A stretch of DNA of 64,000 nt from Agapanthus africanus (lineage: Eukaryota; Streptophyta; Magnoliopsida; Asparagales; Amaryllidaceae), in the NCBI GenBank assembly GCA_030015575.1, contig JASDDO010000014.1, forward strand, positions 163,341,911 through 163,405,910, in the 5' to 3' direction. The notes beneath the pieces were generated by a model. It made no database searches. It was not told the DNA's origin and saw only the letters and a list, made by a program, of their open reading frames with translations. Position numbers and translations under genes: made by a program. This document shows, piece by piece, positions 11,401 to 23,293 of this stretch (the first letter of the stretch is position 1; the number at the start of each line of letters is the position of its first letter).

Positions 11401-13530
11401 ACACACGCAAGAGGAAGAGTTCAGAATTGAACGATTCCTTCTTGAGGTATTGTAGACTAGGTCAGATCAATGTGACAAGACTAGCTAGAGTTACATAAAG
11501 ATGCATATTTAAATTAGTTTGAATTTACATCTTATGAAACTCGCCAGTCATGTCACAAAGATAAGATGACCATAGCTCCGTTTACTGGAAACAGAGAAAG
11601 AGTTAATGAACTCTTGGGATGATACATGTTGATGTATGTAGGTCCCCTGTCTACACATGCCAAGACCGGTTCTTTGTACTTCATTACATTCTCTGATGAT
11701 CTCTTTAGATTCAGACATATGTTCTTGTTAAAACACAAGTCCGAACCTTTTGAGATATTCACAGAATATAAGTTAGAAGTAGAGAACCAATACGGGTATA
11801 AGTATTATGTCCTTTGATGAGATCAAGGAGGAGAATACTTGAGCACGGAATTCCTGGACTATTCTAAAGGAGAATGAGATTCTCTCTCAGCATTACTCCT
11901 CTGTATACACCATAGCACGATGGTATATCGGGGCGGAGCAATCACACCTTATATGATAAGGTGTGCTCTATGATGAGTACTACTGAGTTACCTATTTCCT
12001 TTTTGGAAGTTATGCACTTGAGAAGCTGCATACCTATTGAATTAGGTTCGAATCAAATCAGTTGCCTACCACTTCATATGTGATATGGAAAGGGAAGAGC
12101 CCATATCTTAAGTTAGTTAAGATTTGGGGTTGTCCGGCCTATGTCTAAAAGCAAAAATCCGGACAAGATCAAGGCAAGGTCTGTTGTGTAGAACTGGAAA
12201 GGTTCCAGTTATACAAACTACAGCAGGTGATTTGGTAGAACCAAAGGATTCAGTTGATTCCAACAAACCTCAGCCTCTCCGCCGATCTAGTAAGGTTCCT
12301 CACCTGCTTGAGAGATACTTCGGTTTCTCGATGACAGTGGGAGCAAGGATTGCATCATGAGATGATGACCCAACTAGATTCGAGCAGGTCATCGAGAGTA
12401 GGGACTCTGTAAGAATAGCTGGATGCTTAGCGATCTGAGATGGAATCCATGTACACCAGCAAAGTATGGACTTTAGCTGCCATATCTGAAGGGTTAAATC
12501 CCCATCAGGAGCAAGTATATCTTGAGAAGATTACTTGGTATAGATGGAAAAGTTAAGAATTTCAAAGCTAGACTTGTTAAAGGTTTTAGTCATCAACCAG
12601 GCGTGGATAATGATGATACCTTTTCCAGTGGCTATGCTTAAGTCCATCCGGATCCTACTTGCCACGGCTACATACCAGGACTACGATATCTGGTGGTTGG
12701 GTGCCATGACTACTTTTCTAAATAATGATTTAGAAGAGAACGTCTATAAGAACACAGCCAGAGGGCTTCATAGACAGTGGGAGCAATGGAAACGTGTGCA
12801 AGATGTTTTATGTGATGAAGCAGGCGTCGCGGGGTTGGAACATCTGTTTTGATGAATTAGTCAAACAGTTTGACATCATCAGAATGGTAGATGAACCTTG
12901 TATATACAAAGAGGTAGTAGAGAGTATGGTAGTGATCCTCGTAGAGTACGTGGATGACATACTCTTAATAGGGAAGGCGTTTCTTATGCTACGCACGGTC
13001 AATCTCCGCTTATCACAACCATTCTCCAAATAGGATAAAGGTGATACCACCTCGATCCTGGGGAGAATCACTGGAAAAGTTCCAGGGTGATGAGGACGAC
13101 TGAATGTCAGTCGCAGGCATTGTTTTTACCCTCGGTAAAGGGACGGTATGTTGGAAGAGTTCCAAGCTAGATACCGTGGCAAACTAGACGATAAAGGCTG
13201 GTAACATCGCTATTAAAGATACTACCAAAGAGGCAGTTTGGGTGTATATTGGTTCATAAGATGAACTAGGTTCCTACCATTGTATGACAATGGAACTGTG
13301 GCTTTGGCCTAGGAACCCTGGTCCCATCAGTGACCCAGACATATTCTGAGGCAGCATCACCTGATCATGGAGATAGATGATCTCCGGGGTGATCGAGGTT
13401 AGGAGAGTAGACTAAGTGGACAACACGGCGGATCCACTCACGAAGGCTTTTTCCCAGAGAGAGACTTATATGGGATGGTTGAGTATGTGATACTGCAACC
13501 ACTGCTACAGATGGCCCTAGTGCAAGTGGG
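11400..13530 (+). pseudogene. Decayed copia pol of F (integrase, RT, RNase H remnants)
   Basis: This is a broken polyprotein region of a Ty1/copia element, recognisable by motifs in several frames. About 11440-11560 recalls the GAG-pre-integrase zinc region (LRYCRLGQIN). About 11610-11820 recalls the integrase core (HAKTGSLYFITFSDDLFRF; HKSEPFEIFTEYKLEVENQY). About 12600-13060 is the RT (PVAMLKSIRILLATATYQDY; then EYVDDILLIG, which holds the YVDD active-site motif). About 13200-13480 resembles the RNase H tail (SHQ and ADPLTKA-like words). Integrase ahead of RT is the copia order. The region is much decayed, with more than ten breaks, and no working enzyme is expected. The copia lineage is uncertain, with an Angela/Tork-like look. 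Confidence 0.85.
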
Positions 13531-13534
13531 AGAT
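13521..13534 (+). other. Polypurine tract of F
   Basis: The purine-rich stretch TGCAAGTGGGAGAT lies directly before the TG of the 3' LTR, where plus-strand DNA synthesis is primed in this family. Confidence 0.75.
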
Positions 13535-15744
13535 TGTTAGTTATATGTATGCCCTAGAGGCCATTACTGTACATTGGATGTATATTGTAGTGGATGCTGG
13601 GACATATATAGGTAGGACTTTCTTGCTCGACATGATAGTACGCTATCTGGTTGCTCTTTATCTTAACGTGTATACTTTCTGTCTCTCTGTTACATGATGA
13701 TAAAGCCCTTAGGATGTGTACTCGACTTCCAGGACTGTGATGCAGATCATACTAGTAGGGCCTGGATAGTCCATGAGTACATCCTTCAATGTTCCTAGTC
13801 GAGGGAATATCGAGACGGGGCATCGATATTCCAGAGTAGACTAGCGTATATCTTCTCGACCCATGCGATGGGCGATGGATGATCCCATATCCATTGGTGT
13901 TTGACATCAGTGATGGTATACGGGTGCTCAGTGGAGACTGGGTACACTGAACGGACTCGCCGAGAACTCCCAGATGGTATTATACCTCACGTCAGATGGC
14001 AGTTCTCTGGTGACACTGGCACAGCTTAGTCTGTTGACCCGAGATCGTCATAGAGTCTTGTGTGTCTCCCACTGTGCTTTGATTTCCACCCTACCACGGC
14101 TCTACTGAGTCGTGCAAACAGGTGGTTTTTGGGTACAGTCCCGATTCACATGGAGGCAATGAGCGATAGGAGGGGATTCGTCTCTCCCGGTATTGGGGGT
14201 TGATGTTGCGCTATGCACGACTGGCCATAACAGGAAATCCCTGGCCAGGGTTGCAGTGATCTACTGGTAAGTGTTATCAGTAGTTTCACACATGTTATGG
14301 ACTTCACGTCGGCATGACTTATCGAGCTACTGGGGTCTGACGTTTACCACCCCTAGGCAAGATATGCGACATATCAGACGAACAGACCGGACTGTACGGT
14401 AAGTGTTACTGGTTGGATTCACAGGAGTGTGAGCGGGCTTGCTCGTCGATCTTCTGATCGCTCAATACCCGGATGGCCGTTATGTTTAGCAGACCTCTTG
14501 CGGCTTGTGGGTGTTTGATATGATCATCACCTGCTGCCGGCGTATTGACGAGTCTTTAGAGTCCTACACAGAGGTTTCCTGGCTCAAGCGAAACGAAATA
14601 GGAGCGCATATGAGATATGTGCAGGACCGAGAATAATGCGTGTATGTGATATCGTATTTCATTCTCGCGATGAATGTATCGATTGGTTATATGCGATATA
14701 ACCTAGTTATCGAATCAAGCATTGATTCGATAAGCCGATACATAGGATACTAGTCGGTTATATGCGATATGACCGGATCGTTAAATCAAGTGTTGATTTA
14801 ATGATTTAATGTAGAATTATATATTTGATATATTACTTTGCATTAACTAGTATTGGTTCATTTTAAATGGATTTTCTCACTTGAATTGTGCAAGTTGTAT
14901 ATGTGATATACTTTTATGCACATGATTGTATCATGTTTGATGATACATGCTTATTTGGTTAAGTGTAAAGAATTAAACCATGGTTAAGTTGATGATTAGG
15001 GTTTTGCTTATTCATTTATTTATTTGTTTATTCATTTTGGAAAGGATAAGAAAAGAATGGTGGCTTTATTTGTAGTTTTGTTGAATCTTCATGAAGCTTT
15101 GACCTAGTCCACCATTCTTGTCTCTTGCTTAACCCTAACCATCATAACTAACCATGGTCTATTCTCTACACTTAACTAAGGTTAGAATATGATAAGAATC
15201 AATTCTTTTTCAATTATTCAATAACACTTTATCATATTCTTTCTTCATCTCCTTCTTCATGAGCAAGAAAGAAAAACTTGCCTCATCAATGGCAAGTGAT
15301 GAAATCAAGTGAGAAATCCAATTCTAAAGTGAACCCACTTCCTATTTCTTCATCCTCTAGCTCTTTCCAAGTAGTATAGGGTGTTTTCTTCACAAGTTTC
15401 ATGACTTGGTGAAGTGGGAGCTTGATCTAGTGATGCCTCGACGTAGATCATCTTCGGCATCGAAGCCGACGACCAAGCCCGCCCATTTTTCCGATGAAGC
15501 CGATGCTAGAGTTCGGGATCCGATTTGGACAGCGGAGGGACATCATTGCGGAGCTTAGGAAGTGGTGGACCGGATCTACAAAGGTTGTAGCCCCTTTCCT
15601 TTTTAGTTAAAGTCGTTAACTTATATCGCATAGCCTACACATCTAGTTATTGATCCGTATTAGGGTTTCTCGGCACTTGTAGAATTTGAATTAGCCATGT
15701 TTGATGCCTTGTGAGACCTCATTAGTGTGCCTAGGAACCCTACA
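13535..15744 (+). repeat. 3' LTR of F
   Basis: This LTR of 2,210 bases is the same length as the 5' copy. By eye about 18 substitutions separate them, with no net length change. Several of these cluster within about 20 bases near 15345-15365. The copy ends TACA, followed by the duplicated TACCC. Confidence 0.93.
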
Positions 15745-16077
15745 TACCCTACCCCCGAGGCTACCACTAGATGGCCAGGGGGTGAGGCAGACCCGAAACT
15801 GCCTAAGGTGGGGCAGTTTCGGGTCCCCACCGCCAAGACCAATTTGTGGTGGTCTTGGGAAGTGGGCCTAGCCGTTCGGTCCCCCCGAGGATTCCCCGGG
15901 GTACCCATGCACCACCCCGCGGCTTCTCAGTTCAAACCGTGAGCCCGCGGGGTGTGCAAATATCTCAAACTTTCAGTTTTTGGAATTGTTTTTGTCGGCA
16001 GTTTTTGCACGACAATAACGGTGGATTTCTAATGTCGCAAAGAGTTAACTAAGGCTAATGGAGTGTCTCTGATACCA
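15745..16077 (-). other. Proximal leader of D with strong hairpins
   Basis: This is the first part of D's leader next to its primer site. It contains a perfect 14-pair hairpin at 15790-15825 (arms GACCCGAAACTGCC and complement, 8-base loop), a perfect 9-pair hairpin at 15833-15858 (arms CCAAGACCA), and a CCCCGCGG/CCGCGGGG pair at about 15916-15952. These lie between about 120 and 290 bases after the primer site, close to where F has its GC-rich hairpin. Confidence 0.6.
16067..16077 (-). other. Primer binding site of D
   Basis: On the minus strand TGGTATCAGAG directly follows the LTR end (CCGAACA), a perfect 11-base match to the initiator tRNA-Met primer site. Confidence 0.8.
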
Positions 16078-16373
16078 TGTTCGGTTACGGCAGTGCCCCG
16101 GCCATCAATCTGTGACCAAATGCGGAACAAAAATTTATAAAACTTGGCGCTACCACAACCAATTACCCGGATCTACCCATAAGCCCTAGATAAAAAAACA
16201 TGCAAAGGAGTTAGAATGGTTATACCGAATAGATCCGTGTCCTTCGGTTTTCAACCATCATCCCAAGCTCCTAGGGGCTTCCTTGATCAAGCTTGATCTC
16301 TGGTCTCCCTCTATCGAAGATGATCCACCCGAGAGTCTATGCAACGAGCTTCAACCTCATATCCGAGGCAACT
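16078..16373 (-). repeat. Inner part of D's 5' LTR, cut by A
   Basis: On the minus strand this is the last 296 bases of D's 5' LTR, ending in ACCGAACA. It stops at 16373, where the LTR of A starts with its canonical TG. The last five bases, CAACT, should be A's target duplication. The remaining D LTR should appear beyond A's other end, outside the window. Confidence 0.65.
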
Positions 16374-19300
16374 TGTCACGACCCAAGTTAGGCAGATGAC
16401 CGGCACTTAGACTATGTAACGTCAACAGGCGTAACGAAATTCAAGTAAGCCGAAAACCCAGCAATTTAAACCATTACAAGAAGGAAAAGATAGGAACATT
16501 TTTAAATCTCAAGTAAAACCATAAAACTTAAGTTTGTTTTCATAAAAATTTCGGCAGCACCTCCTTTGTAAAAGCTAGCCCCGAAATGGGTACAAACATA
16601 AGATATAAGTAAAGCATCCCCAAATGGGAGCAAATCTCGCCCAAAGGCGAAAACAACCACCACAACAGATATACGACGCCTTAGCGAAGGAAAAGACAAT
16701 AATCAACATAAATAAAGGCCGGTTCACATGAGCACGATAACCAGAGTCATAAGAATATACAACATCGATCCTCACAACTCATCTCTAGGTCAAACATGAA
16801 GGTAATAGATGGAGAGTACTAGATAAAAAAGATATACAACGACATCATTGGATAACCGCAAACACACCTATAGCAAAAGGTCTCACAGCCAACCGTAGCG
16901 GTATCCGCAAAAGTAGAGATAATAAGACGCCTTGCCGCGACTATTCTGAGTCTCAGACCTGCAAAACACTGTGGCACAACGGGGGTGAGTTGCCAACTCG
17001 TGAATAGTAAATAACATCATACTGTAATCGCAAGTATGTACGAACAACGATAAATCTATCACATGCAATCTGATAGCATAAGTATGGTAATATGGATATG
17101 TAACAATCATGATCAAGGTACACCACCAGGGTACTACATCTACGTGAATCAAAGGCATATCAAATAAATCCTGAGTGTGGGATAAATAATAAACCTTACG
17201 CACAAATCATCAGTATGGAAAAACCCTAGTGTCCATCAATGACACCCCAAATCCTAAAATCCTCAGGAGCCGTCACCAGGACCGGCCCTTATATCCGTAC
17301 GTCTCATGGAACCTGAGTGTCCAATATCGACACTCGAAACATCATGAAATACTCGTGTCCAGCATCGACACGTAAAACCACATACCATGGGTTCCGTCTG
17401 CCCAGATCGGCCCACGGGCTCCGGCAGTACGAATTGGCCCATATCCATTTCATGACTCCGGTCGATATCCTCCGGATAACCGCCGAGTCTAAAACTATCA
17501 CCGGTAGGCAGTGCACCTCCCCTGCCAGGCTCATTGGCTAATCCATCGATATACCTTTCTTGCCCTGGGGTACCATACCGGGTCCACTATGAACCCGCAA
17601 CACGGCCTCATCCACTCCTCGCATCGGGTTTCTAACACAAGTCTTAGAACTGGGAACAATCATGGTGGATGCATCGAAATATCATATCAAGAGAAACCGG
17701 GTTTTCAAAACATTACACATTTCTTGAAATATCCCCGCAGTTCTTAAATCCAGAAAATCACATGAAATCATATCTCAATGCGTAAATCCATGTAATATGA
17801 TGTATGCAACATAGAACAGTAATATGAGCATATCAAGGAAAATCCGCTATTTAAATGCATCAAGTTATTAAATATATCACGCGGTTCCCAATTTATCCAA
17901 AATCTAACGCAACATCATATAAGGGTGAACATGTAGCTATAGCATGGTATATGTGTAAGCATGTAGGTATGCATGTATGCTATATTTCATATGCGCAATC
18001 GCACAGAGTCAATGTCTAAATGTCACTAATCAATACAATATCACATATGTATATGTGTTGTGCGTATCATGACAATTACTGACAGTATGTGTAGCATACA
18101 ATTAGTGCTCGTGCAATATGAACTGTCAATAATAGTGCAGTGTCCGAAGGATACAAGTCCAGGCACAACAAGTAATAATATGCGATGAAGTTCATGCACC
18201 ATCTCTATATGTGCATATAAACATGTGGATAATATCATATCATATCTAGCCTTGACGCTTAACGCCATACGGGTGATTTCCCCGTAGATGTTAAAACTAC
18301 TCACCGACGATCTCGAGCTAGGTAGATCCAATCACCTGCTTCCCTTTCTTCGCAGCGTTTGAAGTCCCCTCCTGCGATCCTATTAACACAAAACATAACA
18401 AGTGCAAATCTCAGAAATTGACCAATATCACGTACAAACTACGTTTGACTGACGCACCAACTCCAAATCAACTCTCAAGTGTCCGTCTAGTGGCTAACGT
18501 GTGTAGCGACATCCTAAAACCAACCCAGGTACAACAGCTACACAAGATCACGAACCGTGTCAGATAGCGTAACACGCATATTTGAAACACTAGATTATAG
18601 CAAAGTGATCCCAGATTTTGCATACTGTCAAAACCTAAAAATCAAACAGTACCAAACACCTCTAAACAACTGCAGACAGCTACCCTACAAAAACAAAGCC
18701 CCAACTCCCCCAAAAGACTGAGCTCGCCGGACTTCCCCCTATTGTCGCCGGCCAAAACCGCCCAGGTGGGGTTCGTGCTTCAGGTGTACACTCAGGGTCC
18801 CTAGTAAAACACCACTACATTGCTAGATTTTACAGTAAAGATTCCAGGTCATAGCAGATCATAGAGACTCCAATATGACACTAAAAATACGATATGTGCA
18901 CGAAACTATACCTTTAGTGTTCTAAACCACAACTACAAGGCAACACAACTATATAAATACCTAATTATCAATTAGAGATCATTACCTAGCCACTCTTGCT
19001 AAAAAATCCAATCTTTCCAAGCTCCAAGTCAACCTAGTGGCTAAATCAAGACTTGTGAAGTGTTTTCATGGTGTTTAATGAAGTTTTACAAGGATTTTTG
19101 AAGAGATAGTGAGGGTTTCAGTTTGAGAGTTGAGGAGATGAAGAATAATTGAGAAGAGATAAGAATGAGAGAGTGAGGAAAGGTAATGATGAGAGGGTGA
19201 GTGTAGGCTGAGCTTTAACCTTACACTTACCCTTTCCCTCTCCTCATCAATGCTTGCATTAAAGCCTCCATGACTCACCTAGCCACCTCCCTCATTCCAA

Positions 19301-19551
19301 AACAAGAAGATATTTCTCACACAAGATATCTAAGGCAAGGTTAAATCAAGGCATAGATTAGCTTAAGGTGTCATGGCTACTTAACAAGATTAACACTAAC
19401 TAATTCTCACATTAACATGCACAAGTGTGTGCAAGCCATAACAAATAATAATAAAATATTAATTAATTGTTATAAAATGTGAGGAACCCAATTTGGTAAA
19501 CTTTTTCTTAAAAACCCGCATTAACGCTTAATCGCATTCTAAGGTGTTACA
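16374..19551 (-). repeat. 3' LTR of A
   Basis: On the minus strand it starts TGTAACACC right after a polypurine tract and ends GGTCGTGACA. Its inner part (16374 to about 17960) aligns with 42108-43692, the visible part of the 5' LTR. The section from about 17960 to 19551 has no partner in the window. Confidence 0.9.
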
Positions 19552-19566
19552 ATCTCCCCCCTTAAA
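19552..19566 (-). other. Polypurine tract of A
   Basis: On the minus strand AAGGGGGGAGAT lies directly before the LTR start TGTAACACC, the usual position for the plus-strand primer. Confidence 0.85.
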
Positions 19567-19978
19567 GAAATTCGTCCCCGAATTTAAAATTCTTACTATG
19601 CGTACCTTCAAAGAGATGAGGGAATTTTTTCCGCATCTCGCTCTCGGCTTCCCAAGCGATCTCCTCACCAGTCGGGCTATGCCAAAGAACCTTAATAGAT
19701 GGCATGACCTTTGATCGAAGTTTCTTCACCTGCCGATCCAATATAACTACCGGCTGCTCGGTGAATGAAAGATCAGGCTCAAACTGAACGGTCTGGTGCT
19801 GAATCATGTGAGAAGGATCATGAAAGTATCTACGAAGTATCGACACATGAAATACGGGGTGAACATCCAGAAAACTGGGCGGGAGTGCTAAACGATAGGT
19901 AACGGTACCAACTCGCTTAAGTATCTCGAAAGGATCTACAAATCTGGGACTGAGCTTCCCCTTTTTCCCAAATCTCAT
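19562..19978 (-). pseudogene. Integrase C-terminal region with chromodomain-like tail (A)
   Basis: The frame starts [20 protein letters not shown], the GKLSPRF(V/I)GPF-type motif that follows the chromovirus integrase core. It continues through LPP...[12 protein letters not shown] and ends in a segment of about 50 residues with [16 protein letters not shown] and MRKKFPHLF. That tail resembles plant Del/Tekay chromodomains, which in this family read histone marks and help target insertion to heterochromatin. It is part of the fossil element A. Confidence 0.88.
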
Positions 19979-20898
19979 AACGCCCTTCTCGAAGAAATCC
20001 GCAGGAATACATGATCCCCCACTACGAACTCAAGTCTGCGACGACGACGGTCGGCATAAGACGTCTGTCTGCACTGGGCTGCTCTCGTCCTGTCCTGAAT
20101 CAGCTGGATCTTCTCCGTAGTCTCTTGAACTAGCTGGGGTCCTAAAACCATACTCTCGCTTAGTTCGGTCCAACAGACTGGCGATCGACACTTCCTACCA
20201 TATAAAGCCTCAAAAGGTTCCATCTGAATAGTCTCCTGAAAGCTGTTGTTGTAGGAGAACTCAATCAACGGCAAGTGACGATCCCAACTTCCACCAAAAT
20301 CAAGCACACACGCACGAAGCATATCCTCCAGAGTCTGTATAGTCCGCTCTGACTGACCATCGGTCTACGGATGGAAAGCGGTGCTAAAACTCAACCGGGT
20401 ACCCAATGCTTTCTGAAGCTTCTGCCAAAGACGGCTAGTAAACTGGGTGCCTCTGTCGGATACGATGCATGTGGGAACGCCGTGCAAACGTACAATCTCA
20501 TCTATATACAACTGAGCATGCTGAGCATAACCAAAAGTGATCTTCACTGGATGGAAGTGAGCCGCTTTCATCAACCGGTCAACGATCATCCAAATGGAGT
20601 CATACTCCCGACTGGCCTTGGGTAGACCCACAACAAAGTCCATGGAAACCTGCTCCCATTTCCACTCAGGAACGGGTAAAGGCTACAACTCTCCAGCCGG
20701 TCTCTGATGCTCAGCCTTGACTTGCCGACAAGTCAGGCACCTCGAAACAAAGTCTGAAACATCGTGCTTCATCCCTTCCCACCAGTAATTGTCTCTCAAG
20801 TCACGGTACATCTTGGTGGAACCTGGATGAACGCTAAAGGTTGATTGATGTGCCTGCTCTAGGATCTCGCGTCTTAACCCAAAGTATCTGGTACACAC
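19975..20898 (-). pseudogene. Integrase zinc-binding and catalytic region of A
   Basis: About 20690-20860 shows the zinc-binding end (HPGSTKMYRDLRDNYWW then CLTCRQVKAEH). About 20365-20643 is the catalytic core ([39 protein letters not shown]), with the D,D motifs of the RNase H fold. About 19975-20322 continues with [11 protein letters not shown] and [16 protein letters not shown], standard for plant chromovirus integrases. The region is broken, and the remnant carries no host function. Confidence 0.88.
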
Positions 20899-21572
20899 AA
20901 GCGAGTTCCATAACGTAGCACACCCTGGTCATTAATCAAGAACTCTGAATCTGTACCCTGCCGAACAAGTTCAAGAATCTCAGACAAACGGGCATCACTG
21001 GGCTGCGCCTCACGGATACGATCAAGTAAAAGTGGACGGGCGCGAACACGAGCAAGATGTCCCCCAGTGGAAGTGATCTCAAACTGTACTCTACCATCGC
21101 ACAAGATTTGCCAATCTGCAGAAGATTGTCTCTGAACTGCGCTCAACCGGGACAAGCTACCCCCGGGCCTACGACTCAAAGCATCAACTACCACATTCGC
21201 CTTGCTCGGGTGATAAAGGATCTCACAATCATAATCCTTCACAAGCTCTATCCAACGACGCTGTCTCAGATTCAGATCCCGCTGCTGGAAGATGTACTTC
21301 AAGCTCTTGTGGTCCTTGAAAATCTGACATGACTCCCCGTACAAGTAGTGTCTCTAAATCTTCAGCGCAAAGTCCACCGCGGCCATCTCAAGATCGTGAG
21401 TGGAATAATTCTGCTCGTGCTTCTTCAGCTGCCTAGAAGCATAAGCAATCACTCTATCATGCTGCATCAGTACACAAGCGAGCCCCATTCGAGAAGCATC
21501 ACAGTAAACAACAAAGCCACCCGATCCAGAAGGCAAAGATAGAATTGGTGCAGTCGTCAACCGAGTCTTCAA
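20874..21572 (-). pseudogene. RNase H region of A
   Basis: It contains [38 protein letters not shown] and, further on, the connection stretch [20 protein letters not shown] followed by [10 protein letters not shown]. These are the usual signatures of Ty3/gypsy RNase H. In the element this activity removes the RNA strand during reverse transcription. Broken. Confidence 0.87.
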
Positions 21573-21602
21573 CTGCTGAAAACTCTGCTCGCACGCATCA
21601 GT

Positions 21603-22565
21603 CTAAAGAAAAGGAACCCCCTTCCGGGTCAGTCCGGTCAGTGGTGCAGCGATACTTGAGAAATCCTGCACGAAGCGGCGGTAATAACCAGCTGAGCCCA
21701 AAAAGCTGCGGACCTCTGTCACAGATATAGGTTTGGGCCAAAACTGTACAGCCTCGATCTTCCTCGAGTCCACACGAATACCGTCTCCCATCACCACATG
21801 ACCCAGGAAGTCAACTCTATCAAGCCAAAATGCGTACTTTGAGAATTTAGTATAAATCTGGCGCTCTCTCAAAGTCTGCAAAGCAATCCTCAAGTGCTGC
21901 TCATGCTCCTCACGACTCCTAACGTAGACCAGAATGTCACCAATAAACACAATAATAAACTGGTCGAGGAACGGCCTGAAAATCCGGTTCATCAGATCCA
22001 TGAACGCTGCTGGGGCATTGGTGAGTCCGAAGACTCCGAACGACATCACCAAAAACTCATAATGCCCGTAGCATGTACGAAAAGCAGTCTTCGGAATGTC
22101 ATCATTCCGAACCCGCAACTGATGATAACCCGAACGCAAATCAATCTTAGAAAAATGTTTCGCACCCTGGAGTTGATCAAACAAATCGTCAATGCGAGAT
22201 AAAGGATACCTATTCCGCACCGTAACTCGGTTCAATTGACGATAATCAATACACAATCTCAAACTACCATCCTTCTTCTTGACGAACAGAACAGGAGCTC
22301 CCCAAGGTGAAACACATGGACGCACCGGTCCCTTATCAAGCAACTCTTGCAATTGATCTTTAAGCTCTCTAAGCTCTGCCGGGGCCATCCGGTATGGCGG
22401 TATAGAAATAGGTCCCGTGCCGGGAATCAGATCAATGCAAAATTCAATATCGCGCTCTGGCGGCAAACTAGGTAACTCATCGGGAAAAACGTCGGGAAAC
22501 TCTCGCACGATAGGAACCCGGTCCAACGACTCTACTGTGGGTCCAGTATCTCGAATGAAAGCCAA
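21603..22565 (-). pseudogene. Reverse transcriptase region of A
   Basis: This is a frame of about 320 residues. It starts in the protease-RT linker ([38 protein letters not shown]) and runs through the RT palm and fingers ([34 protein letters not shown], and the region of the active-site aspartates before [15 protein letters not shown]) to the LGHVV thumb motif and the beginning of the connection ([12 protein letters not shown]). It is among the best kept parts of A. Element B lies directly upstream of it. Confidence 0.9.
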
Positions 22566-22649
22566 GAATCCCCGACATTGTTTCCCCCAATCAGAGCAAA
22601 GCTTTGTTCAAATTTCAAATTTTTGAAATGAAGCAACGCTTCATAGCAG

Positions 22650-22945
22650 CGCCAAGTGCGCTGCGCCCCAAGTAGCGCACCACGTGCAAAGTACGTGTGC
22701 GCTAGCGCTAAGAGCGCTGCACTCTAAGCAGCGCACCACGTGCAAAGCACGTGTGCGCTAGCGCTAAGAGCGCTGCACTTTAAGCAGCGCACCATGTGCA
22801 AAGCACGTGTGCGCTAGAGCTAAGAGCGCTGCACTCTAAGCAGCGCACCACGTGCAAAGCACGTGTGCGCTAGCGCTAAGTGCGCTGCACTCTAAGCAGT
22901 GCACCACGTGCAAAGCACGGGTGCGCTAGCGCTAGAACTAAATGT
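22650..22945 (+). repeat. 56-base tandem repeats in B 5' LTR (about 5 units)
   Basis: The unit contains CACCACGTGCAAAGCACGTG and GCGCTAGCGC, so each carries two CACGTG-type palindromes and a GCGCTAGCGC palindrome. There are five units here and four in the 3' LTR (37525-37760). Confidence 0.88.
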
Positions 22946-23078
22946 TCTCCACCGTTGGAACAAAAATCCAACGAACATGATTAAAAATCATCAATTAACC
23001 AGAATAAAATTCTATTAAGGAGAGATTCCTCAAAATCTTTACAAACAAAAAGATTTTGCTCTGTAAATCAGAGCACCG

Positions 23079-23158
23079 TTGGATCAATGATCCAATGGTG
23101 ATAAAAAATCACCAAAATTACAGAATAAATTCTGTATGGGGAAAGATTTCCCAATCTT
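23079..23158 (+). repeat. Four consecutive perfect dyads in B 5' LTR
   Basis: This is an example of the hairpin-packed LTR. Arms are TTGGATCA/TGATCCAA (23079-23095), GGTGAT/ATCACC (23097-23113), CAGAAT/ATTCTG (23121-23134) and AAGATT/AATCTT (23143-23158). They stand almost end to end in 80 bases, and the same pattern continues on both sides. Confidence 0.9.
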
Positions 23159-23284
23159 GTTAAAAAACAAGAAAATTGCCTTTTGTAAATCAGAAGCCCT
23201 TGGATCAAAGATCCAACGATGGGGAAATCCCCAAATCAATTGGAGAAAAGATCTCCTTAACCGATTGAACAAATCAGCCTTCAC

Positions 23285-23293
23285 TATATAAAG
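23285..23293 (+). promoter_or_regulatory. TATA box in B 5' LTR
   Basis: TATATAAAG is followed by GCCCC and lies about 700 bases into the LTR. It is conserved in the 3' LTR at 38107-38115 and in the solo LTR E at 4267-4275 (minus). It is probably the element's sense promoter. Confidence 0.6.

Larger units (their letters stand above)
5432..15744 (+). mobile_element. Element F: young Ty1/copia element with decayed pol
   Basis: This is a complete insertion of 10,313 bases. The two LTRs are each exactly 2,210 bases, run from TGTTAG to CCTACA, and are flanked by the perfect 5-base duplication TACCC (5427-5431, 15745-15749). A primer site for initiator tRNA-Met follows the first LTR and a purine-rich tract precedes the second. 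Pol remnants lie in copia order: integrase first, then RT and RNase H at the end. The LTRs differ at about 18 sites by eye (about 0.8 percent), which gives about 0.3 million years at 1.3e-8 per site per year. Pol is broken many times (well over ten), so F was probably already non-coding when it moved. It is inserted in its relative D in the opposite orientation. Confidence 0.93.
1..16373 (-). mobile_element. Element D: old Ty1/copia-like element, interrupted, 3' part outside window
   Basis: D is the base of the nest on this side. It is seen as four pieces, 1-2298, 5060-5431, 15745-16077 and 16078-16373, separated by E and F and cut at 16374 by A. The minus strand shows an LTR end, then an 11-base match to the initiator tRNA-Met primer site, then a long leader. 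Its 1-2150 part matches, reverse-complemented, the leader of copia element F at about 9090-10830, in the same order and at a similar distance from the primer site. The copia call rests on that match and on the primer site, because no pol domain of D lies in the window. D must be older than A, E and F. It is broken by at least three insertions. Confidence 0.7.

Noticed and set aside
16067-16077. tRNA gene fragment
   Set aside because: Only the primer-site complement of initiator tRNA-Met is present. No arms or internal promoter boxes were seen.
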